This document shows positions 5,347 through 10,321 of a stretch of DNA of 10,321 bases, piece after piece (positions within the stretch are counted from its first letter, which is position 1; each line of letters opens with the position of its first letter). Source of the stretch: Kiritimatiellia bacterium (GTDB lineage Bacteria > Verrucomicrobiota > Kiritimatiellia > UBA8416). Where the stretch lies: contig SLBU01000028.1 in NCBI GenBank assembly GCA_007126175.1, forward strand, positions 1 through 10,321. Direction: 5' to 3'. The notes beneath the pieces were generated by a model that saw only the letters and a program-made list of their open reading frames with translations, had not been told where the DNA came from and searched no databases. A program made the translations under genes and the position numbers.

Positions 5347-7121
5347 AAGACTGGCTCCGAAATAGCATCATTATAGGGACCCTCGTCCTGCTTGTGGCAC
5401 TGCCTTTCATGTTTCGCAGGGATCAACCCGATGATGCCTGGCAATCGGGCGACCCCGTACTCATAGCCATCAGCCCCCATAATGAAGCCATTCGCTCCGA
5501 ATTTGCCCTCGCCTTCTCGGCTTGGCATGCCCGTGAATACGGATCGCCAGTGCGAATCGACTGGCGATCGATTGGTGGCACTACCGAGATCATGCGCTAC
5601 CTCGAATCAGAATTTGCCGCTGCCTTCCGGGCCTGGGCCATACGCAACAATATGACGTGGCCGGGGCGCGCAGCCTTAACCGCATTCGATGCAAGGTTTA
5701 CGGCGCATGTCGAGCCCGCAACGGACACCCCCCTTTGGCATCAGCAGGCAGCCCTATGGCAAGCCTTTCGTGATCACGATCACCCGCATGCCTTCGGATC
5801 CACCATCGACCTCTTTTTTGGTGGTGGCACCTATGACCACAGTATCGCCGCGGGAAAAGGATTTACCGTGCCGCCCTGGCCGGAGGGACAACGCCCCGAA
5901 GCGCTCTTCACCGCCCCCGATGGCACGCCACTGATACCGCAAGAGGTTTCCGGCGAACGTTGGTGGAGCACGCATTTCATTGGAACCTGCATCAGCACAT
6001 TCGGCATTTGCAGCAACCGCGACCGACTCCAGGAACTCGGGATCGATGCGCCACCGCGCGCATGGCGTGACCTCGCCGACCCGCGTCTATTCCGTCAAAT
6101 CGGTGTGGCCGACCCCACCAAAAGCGGCAGCATCGCCAAAGCCTTCGAGATGATTATCCAGCAGGAATGCCGCCTCGCCGCCGAAGCGGCGGGATACGCG
6201 GAAACCGACATTGCGTCGTTCGAACGCATCATCGCCAAAGCCAATTTGCCGCGCGGCACAATGCCGCCTGAAGTGCCCGATGCCTATCAGCGCGCCATCG
6301 AATCCGGCTGGCAAAACGGCCTCAACCTGATTCGCCTGATTGGTGCCAATGCCCGCTACTTTACCGATTCAGCCGGCAAGGTACCCATCGATGTCAGCAA
6401 TGGAGATGCTGCCGCCGGCATCGTCATCGACTTCTATGGCCGCTATCAGGCCGAGTTCTCCCGCGACCGCCAAGGCGAACCACGCATGGCATACTTTACG
6501 CCACTCGGGGGATCCAGTGTCAGCGCCGACCCCATCAGCTTGCTGCGCGGGGCCCCCAACCGTGAGATCGCCGTGCGCTTTATTGAATTTGTCATCGGCC
6601 CCGAAGGCCAGAAACTCTGGAACTATCGTCCCGGCACCCCCGGCGGCCCCCAACGCTTTGCCCTGCGCCGCCTCCCCATCCGGCGCGACTTTTATCCTGC
6701 CCCTGACAATCACGCACTGCATGCCATCCATCTGGAGCATCGCAAACATAGCTCCGATGACTTATCTGCCCCCTCCATCGACCCCTATCAGTTGGCAAAA
6801 ACCTTTACCTACTATCCGCGCTGGACAGCATCGCATTTTGGGGTACATCGCAACTTGATCCGCGCCATGGCCATGGATTCCGGCCATGAGTTGCAGCGCG
6901 CCTGGTCTGCCATCCGCCACACCGGCCCGGTCTCCCCCCCCATCCACGCACCACCAAGCCTGTTGGCATTGCCCGATCAGCCCGAACCCCTGACATGGCG
7001 CAGTGCTCCCGAACTGCACCGAACCCACAACCGCCTTGACCTCATGCGCATCTGGACCCTGTTCTTCCGCAACGCCTATCGACAGGCATACGATCCCACC
7101 CACGCGGAGGATCCATCATGA
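5343..7121 (+). CDS. Extended family 1 ABC substrate-binding protein, membrane-anchored, His-rich
   Basis: It is the ligand-capturing component of the importer encoded with its neighbours. One hydrophobic segment (about 9-24) followed by FRRD looks like an uncleaved N-terminal anchor; no lipobox is present. Family features are IDLFFGGGTYDH (155-166), the middle block GERWW...GICSNRDRL (204-229), VADPTKSGS (255-263), AGIVIDFYG (358-366) and FIEFVIGPEGQKLW (413-426). These fit the iron(III)/polyamine-type (SBP_bac_1/6/AfuA-like) proteins, usually about 340 residues. Here the protein has 592: extra sequence at about 85-150 and roughly 140 residues after the normal end. Histidines cluster at 145/147/149 and at 457/460/463/466/469. 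Adjacent tyrosines typical of FbpA iron binding are not seen at the expected place (Tyr365 and Tyr368 are near). Ferric iron or another metal is therefore only a hypothesis. No good Shine-Dalgarno site is visible, so translation probably depends on the ATGA overlap with the ATPase gene. Confidence 0.88.
   Translation: MKDWLRNSIIIGTLVLLVALPFMFRRDQPDDAWQSGDPVLIAISPHNEAIRSEFALAFSAWHAREYGSPVRIDWRSIGGTTEIMRYLESEFAAAFRAWAIRNNMTWPGRAALTAFDARFTAHVEPATDTPLWHQQAALWQAFRDHDHPHAFGSTIDLFFGGGTYDHSIAAGKGFTVPPWPEGQRPEALFTAPDGTPLIPQEVSGERWWSTHFIGTCISTFGICSNRDRLQELGIDAPPRAWRDLADPRLFRQIGVADPTKSGSIAKAFEMIIQQECRLAAEAAGYAETDIASFERIIAKANLPRGTMPPEVPDAYQRAIESGWQNGLNLIRLIGANARYFTDSAGKVPIDVSNGDAAAGIVIDFYGRYQAEFSRDRQGEPRMAYFTPLGGSSVSADPISLLRGAPNREIAVRFIEFVIGPEGQKLWNYRPGTPGGPQRFALRRLPIRRDFYPAPDNHALHAIHLEHRKHSSDDLSAPSIDPYQLAKTFTYYPRWTASHFGVHRNLIRAMAMDSGHELQRAWSAIRHTGPVSPPIHAPPSLLALPDQPEPLTWRSAPELHRTHNRLDLMRIWTLFFRNAYRQAYDPTHAEDPS
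7106..7110 (+). promoter_or_regulatory. Shine-Dalgarno site of the permease gene
   Basis: GGAGG lies inside the end of the binding-protein gene, seven bases before ATG 7118. It supports that start and independent loading of ribosomes despite the 4-base overlap. Confidence 0.7.
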
Positions 7122-8824
7122 ACAACCGCACCGCACGCGGGATCTTCGCGATCTGCCTGCTCGTGTTTGGCGTCTGCTTCCTGTGGCCCGTTCTGCGTAT
7201 CGTGGCCGGGGGCTATATCGTCGATGGCACCTTCACCCTGCGCTACCTTACGGGCGTCTTCCAGAATCCGGTGTATGCCGAAGGATTGCGCAACAGCCTT
7301 ATGCTTGCCATCGGCACAACCACCCTCACGATCCTGATCGGACTCCCCCTCGCATGGCTCAATACCCGTTACACATTTACCGGCAAACGCGCACTCTCTG
7401 CGCTGCTGCTTCTGCCCATGGTGCTGCCACCGTTTGTCGGTGCCATCGGCTTCCAGCAAATGTTCGGACAGTACGGCGCCATCAATGCCCTTTTCCGCCT
7501 CGGCCCCGTCGATTGGCTCGGACGCGGGCGTTACTTCGGCGTGATCCTCCTGCAAGCTCTCGCCCTCTACCCCATTCTATATCTCAATGCCATGGCGGCT
7601 CTTGCCAACATCGATCCCGCCATGGAGGAAGCTGCCGCCAACATGGGTTGCGCGGGATTCCGGCGCTTCCGCAAAATCACGCTGCCCCTCATGATGCCCG
7701 GACTTTTTGCCGGCGGCACCATCATCTTTATTGCAGCCTTCACCGAACTCGGTACGCCCCTGATCATGAATTACAACCGCTGCGCTTCCGTGCAGGTGTT
7801 CGATGCCCTCAAGGAAATCTCCGCCAGCCCATTCCCGTATGCCTTGGTTTCCGTCATGCTGCTGTGCAGCGTGGCTCTCTATACTCTTTCCAAAACCATC
7901 TTCGGTCGTCATGCCGCCGCCATGCAGAACAAAGCCAGCACGGGTGCCGTGGCCATCAAACCCGCCGGCTTTGCCGCATGCCTGATCCCCATGCTTTTCA
8001 TCGGGGTCATTGCCATTGCCATCCTGCCCCATGCCGGGGTCGTGCTTACCAGCTTCAGTGCGCCCGGAAGCTGGTATCGGTCCATACTCCCGGAAGTGTT
8101 TACGAGCGCTAACTACATCGAGGCTCTCGGACACGAAATGACCCTCCGCAGCATCCGTAACAGCCTGCTGTTCTCCTCGCTGGCCGTCATCTTGAATATT
8201 GGCTTTGGCTTGGCGATTGCCCTGGTCGTCGTGCGCTCTTCACTCAAAAGCCGCTGGCTGCTCGATGCCCTGTCCATGATCCCGCTGGCCGTACCCGGCC
8301 TCGTCATGGCCTTCGGCTACCTGGCCATCAGTTCCACCCTGAGCAATCATCCGCGCGTGGCACAATCGCCAACGCTCCTCATGCTGTTCGATGTGCGCGT
8401 CAACCCCACCTTCTTCCTCGTGCTCGCATATGCCGTGCGCCGCCTGCCCTACATGGTGCGCTCCACCGTTGCCGGGCTCCAGCAAACCTCGGTTTCCCTC
8501 GAAGAATCTGCCGCCAACCTCGGTGCGCGCCCCGGCACGGTCCTACGCAAAATCACGCTGCCGCTGATCACCGCCAATATCATTGCCGGCACCATGCTCG
8601 CCTTTGCCTTCAGTATGCTCGAAGTATCCGACAGCCTCATGCTCGCCCAACGCGCCGACTACTACCCCATCACCAAAACCATCTACGAACTCTTCCAGCT
8701 CATCGGATCCGGCACCTACATCGCCGCCGCACTCGGCGTCTGGGCCATGGCCTTTCTCGCCGCCACCATCATCGGATGCAGCCTCCTGCTCGGACGCAAG
8801 ATGGGCGCCATCTTCCGTATATAA
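7118..8824 (+). CDS. ABC importer permease, two fused transmembrane domains (FbpB-like)
   Basis: This inner-membrane protein forms the whole translocation channel. It contains two binding-protein-dependent permease domains (MetI-like, BPD_transp_1) in one chain of 568 residues, as in FbpB/AfuB and ThiP. Each half ends in an EAA loop that docks on the ATPase: EEAAANMGCAGFRRFRKITLP (170-190) and EESAANLGARPGTVLRKITLP (462-482). Each has the hydrophobic pattern of about six membrane segments, the first half covering about 10-260 and the second about 285-560. A linker at 262-283 separates them. NSLLFSS (348-354) and LRNSLMLA (57-64) are corresponding positions of the two halves. The fused form means no second permease gene is needed, so this three-gene set is complete. 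The start overlaps the previous stop as ATGA (7118-7121). No hairpin with a T-tract in the plus direction follows the stop. Confidence 0.95.
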   Translation: MNNRTARGIFAICLLVFGVCFLWPVLRIVAGGYIVDGTFTLRYLTGVFQNPVYAEGLRNSLMLAIGTTTLTILIGLPLAWLNTRYTFTGKRALSALLLLPMVLPPFVGAIGFQQMFGQYGAINALFRLGPVDWLGRGRYFGVILLQALALYPILYLNAMAALANIDPAMEEAAANMGCAGFRRFRKITLPLMMPGLFAGGTIIFIAAFTELGTPLIMNYNRCASVQVFDALKEISASPFPYALVSVMLLCSVALYTLSKTIFGRHAAAMQNKASTGAVAIKPAGFAACLIPMLFIGVIAIAILPHAGVVLTSFSAPGSWYRSILPEVFTSANYIEALGHEMTLRSIRNSLLFSSLAVILNIGFGLAIALVVVRSSLKSRWLLDALSMIPLAVPGLVMAFGYLAISSTLSNHPRVAQSPTLLMLFDVRVNPTFFLVLAYAVRRLPYMVRSTVAGLQQTSVSLEESAANLGARPGTVLRKITLPLITANIIAGTMLAFAFSMLEVSDSLMLAQRADYYPITKTIYELFQLIGSGTYIAAALGVWAMAFLAATIIGCSLLLGRKMGAIFRI

Positions 8825-8868
8825 CACAACAGGACAAATGCGCACAGCACCTCACAATCCCAGACAAC

Positions 8869-8897
8869 AAAAAAGGCGAAGTCGATTGACTTCGCCT
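8869..8897 (-). terminator. Intrinsic terminator of the tRNA-Asn gene
   Basis: AGGCGAAGTC (8874-8883) and GACTTCGCCT (8888-8897) form a perfect 10-bp stem with a 4-base loop. On the minus strand the hairpin is followed by a run of six T (8869-8874, the first being shared with the stem), which gives a classical terminator just downstream of the tRNA. On the plus strand no T-run follows, so it should not efficiently stop the converging ABC operon. Confidence 0.9.
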
Positions 8898-8905
8898 GAA
8901 CAATG

Positions 8906-8980
8906 TGGCTCCGGCGGCTGGGCTCGAACCAGCAACCAAGTGGTTAACAGCCACCTACTCTACCATTGAGCTACGCCGGA
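8906..8980 (-). tRNA. tRNA-Asn (anticodon GTT), CCA encoded
   Basis: The cloverleaf is complete by hand folding. The acceptor stem TCCGGCG/CGCCGGA (8974-8980 with 8910-8916) has 7 of 7 pairs. The D stem is GCTC/GAGT. The anticodon stem GGTGG/CCACT encloses CTGTTAA with anticodon GTT (8946-8948 on the plus strand is AAC). The T stem GCTGG/CCAGC holds loop TTCGAGC. The discriminator is G, as is usual for bacterial tRNA-Asn, and CCA is encoded at 8906-8908. The gene stands alone between its own promoter and terminator, converging on the ABC operon and diverging from the isomerase gene. Confidence 0.97.
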
Positions 8981-8999
8981 ATTACGTTTGAAGGGCAGT

Positions 9000-9028
9000 A
9001 ATATACCGATCCCCACATACGCTGTCAA
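9000..9028 (-). promoter_or_regulatory. Near-consensus promoter of tRNA-Asn
   Basis: On the minus strand TTGACA (9023-9028, 6 of 6) and TATATT (9000-9005, 5 of 6) are separated by exactly 17 bases. Transcription would begin near 8993, giving a leader of about 12 nt before the mature tRNA end at 8980. The bases between the -10 and the start (ACTGCCC) are fairly GC-rich, as in promoters under stringent control; that link is inference. Confidence 0.88.
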
Positions 9029-9076
9029 CCCCGTTTGCGAAAACGACGCATCATTTAACGTGTATTTTTGCTGCCG

Positions 9077-9104
9077 TTGCGCTAGGGTACTGCCTGTCTA
9101 TAGG
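9077..9104 (+). promoter_or_regulatory. Weak candidate promoter of the isomerase gene
   Basis: TTGCGC (9077-9082) and TATAGG (9099-9104) are separated by 16 bases. Matches to the sigma-70 consensus are modest. It is the best pair I could find in the spacer between the tRNA promoter and the gene. Confidence 0.25.
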
Positions 9105-9112
9105 TAAGAAAA

Positions 9113-9118
9113 AAGGAG
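9113..9118 (+). promoter_or_regulatory. Strong Shine-Dalgarno site
   Basis: AAGGAG, preceded by an A-run, ends seven bases before ATG 9126 and fixes that start. Confidence 0.75.
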
Positions 9119-9125
9119 TGCGGCG

Positions 9126-10145
9126 ATGAACCAAAAATCAGTCAGTCTACTTTGTTGTGGGGTTTTCATCCTATTGCTGGGATGTTCCCGTCAGGAGCCT
9201 GATGCGCGCAAGGGCGACGACGGGGCCCCCATCCAGATGGAACCCGATGAAATCCTCATTAGCATTGACGGCAACGAGTTGACCTATCAGCAGGCCATTC
9301 GCCTAGTCGAACGCCGGCTCGGTGGCCCCCCGCCCGAAGGGATGGACCCCGAGCGGATCACCCAGATTGAGCGACGTGCGTTCTCCGCCGTCGTCGACGA
9401 CTTCATCCGCCGTGAATTATTGCTGGCTGAGGCTCGCCGGCTGGGCATCGAACCAGAAGAAGAAAATATCGCGCAAGCCTTGCAGACCATTGAGAGAACG
9501 GGCAAGGAAGGCGGATCCCCGCCCTCCGGGCTGTACTATGAAGGCCCGGATTCGCTGCGGCGCGAAGTAACCGCCGGCTTGACCATCGAAAAGCTCCTGG
9601 CGCAGGAGCTGCCCCCCTTCCCCGCCCCTTCCGAGGAAGACATCGAGGCCTATCTCCAGCAATTCCCCGATCTCCAAACCATCCCCCCACGCGCACGTGC
9701 ACGCCACATCTTTCTTGGGCTGCAACCCAATGCCGACGAAACGCGCATCGCCCAACGGCAGGCCAATCTGGAAGAGATCCGGGAACGCTTACAAGAAGGG
9801 GCCGACTTTGGCCAAACCGCCAACATGATCTCGCAAGATAGCTCCGCCACGCGCGGGGGCGATTTGGGCATTATCGTAAAAGGGCGGGGCGACCCCCACG
9901 TTGACCAGGCAGTATTCTCGCAGCCGATCGGAGAAATCGGACCCGTCACCCGCTCATCGGCAGGCTTGCATATCATTCAAGTACTCGAACGTATGGAAGC
10001 CAGACCTGCCACACGCGAGGAAATCGTCGATATCATGCGCCGCAACCATCGGACCGAACAGCTTGCACAATACATCAGCGAGCTGCGCAAACGCACCGAA
10101 ATGCGACACTCTCCCGCCATTCAGCCAATATCGCAAACACCTTAA
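9126..10145 (+). CDS. Parvulin-type peptidyl-prolyl cis-trans isomerase lipoprotein (SurA/PrsA-like)
   Basis: This is a probable envelope folding catalyst that isomerises X-Pro bonds in exported proteins. The N-terminus is a lipoprotein signal: a short start with Lys4, a hydrophobic core, and the lipobox LLGC (17-20), so Cys20 should be lipidated and the protein tethered to a membrane outside the cytoplasm. A low-complexity charged linker follows (21-40). Residues about 42-180 are helical and charged, like the chaperone N-domain of SurA/PrsA/PpiD proteins, with the start ILISIDGNELTYQQA (43-57) typical of these. The parvulin domain spans about 190-290, from RARHIFLGLQ (191-200) through DFGQTANMISQDSSATRGGDLG (227-248) and VFSQPIGEIGPV (263-274) to GLHIIQVLE (280-288). 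A charged C-terminal tail follows. The length of 339 residues is normal for a single-parvulin-domain member. A role in outer-membrane or secreted protein folding is inferred from the family. Confidence 0.92.
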   Translation: MNQKSVSLLCCGVFILLLGCSRQEPDARKGDDGAPIQMEPDEILISIDGNELTYQQAIRLVERRLGGPPPEGMDPERITQIERRAFSAVVDDFIRRELLLAEARRLGIEPEEENIAQALQTIERTGKEGGSPPSGLYYEGPDSLRREVTAGLTIEKLLAQELPPFPAPSEEDIEAYLQQFPDLQTIPPRARARHIFLGLQPNADETRIAQRQANLEEIRERLQEGADFGQTANMISQDSSATRGGDLGIIVKGRGDPHVDQAVFSQPIGEIGPVTRSSAGLHIIQVLERMEARPATREEIVDIMRRNHRTEQLAQYISELRKRTEMRHSPAIQPISQTP

Positions 10146-10183
10146 CCAACGCCCAATATTCGCTCCTTGTAAAAAAAAGAAGC

Positions 10184-10212
10184 TTCGCATATTCGCACGT
10201 ACCCCCTATAAC
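10184..10212 (+). promoter_or_regulatory. Candidate promoter of the gene starting at 10300
   Basis: TTCGCA (10184-10189, 4 of 6) and TATAAC (10207-10212, 5 of 6) are separated by 17 bases. Transcription would start near 10219 and give a leader of about 80 nt. This suggests the next gene is not merely read through from the isomerase gene. Confidence 0.4.
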
Positions 10213-10299
10213 GTATTCCCTTTGAATATGCCACGGTCCGCCAGCACCGAACCAACGCGGTCCGGCAACGACAATATGCATCGTAATTAGGATACACGC

Positions 10300-10321
10300 A
10301 TGACCGGATATATACTGCTGA
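10300..10321 (+). CDS. Start of a further gene, cut by the window end
   Basis: ATG 10300 opens a frame of seven codons (MTGYILL) that runs off the window. AGGA at 10289-10292 stands seven bases upstream as a plausible ribosome site, and a candidate promoter lies at 10184-10212. The hydrophobic beginning would fit a membrane or exported protein. Seven residues are too few to name it. Confidence 0.4.

Noticed and set aside
7003..8112. Plus-strand open frame of 369 codons in another frame over the permease gene.
   Set aside because: It is rich in Arg, His, Pro and Cys with no pattern, while the permease frame has two EAA loops and twelve-segment hydrophobicity.
8869..8897. Bidirectional terminator also serving the ABC operon.
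   Set aside because: The T-run exists only on the minus-strand side. The plus-strand side is followed by GAACAATG.
8906..8980. tRNA-Asn as an integration site for a mobile element.
   Set aside because: There is no integrase gene and no direct repeat of the tRNA 3' end, and both flanks are ordinary genes.

Overview
The window looks like a chromosomal housekeeping and transport region of a moderately GC-rich, Gram-negative-type bacterium. Evidence for the cell type is a lipoprotein with a parvulin domain, several periplasmic binding proteins, and a tRNA with an encoded CCA end. The style of NadA and of the long binding proteins would fit the Verrucomicrobiota/Kiritimatiellota (PVC) group. That placement is a guess from general resemblance, because no phylogenetic marker is present. 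I see no transposase, integrase, phage gene, CRISPR array or toxin-antitoxin pair.

Layout from left to right. Positions 1-129 hold no convincing gene, but they contain a G-rich degenerate repeat with a period of about 13 nt. Positions 130-1158 (minus) encode an unrecognised polytopic membrane protein built from two similar halves. It is transcribed divergently from 1284-3062 (plus), a family 5 (peptide/nickel type) solute-binding protein with no transporter genes beside it. That gene ends 17 bases from the end of convergent nadA (3080-4123, minus), quinolinate synthase. A 146-bp divergent spacer follows, then a tight three-gene operon: an ABC ATPase (4270-5346), an unusually long family 1 binding protein (5343-7121) and a double-length permease (7118-8824). 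Both junctions are ATGA overlaps. Next comes a free-standing minus-strand tRNA-Asn (8906-8980) with its own near-consensus promoter and an intrinsic terminator. A plus-strand parvulin-type peptidyl-prolyl isomerase lipoprotein follows (9126-10145). The window ends seven codons into another probable plus-strand gene (10300).

The three-gene operon is a complete importer. The binding protein captures a ligand outside the membrane, the fused permease supplies both halves of the channel, and two copies of the ATPase drive transport. The family includes ferric iron, polyamine, sulfate and phosphonate-type importers. The binding protein has about 140 residues beyond the usual fold and two histidine clusters, which make a metal ligand worth testing. 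The other genes look independent: NadA starts NAD synthesis, the isomerase helps envelope proteins fold, and the tRNA serves translation.

The plus strand is richer in C than in G in genes of both orientations that I sampled. This explains the many long antisense open frames, which I rejected. No complete previously undescribed system is evident. The best leads are the His-rich extended binding protein, the duplicated membrane protein, the 13-nt repeat and a possibly leaderless ABC operon.
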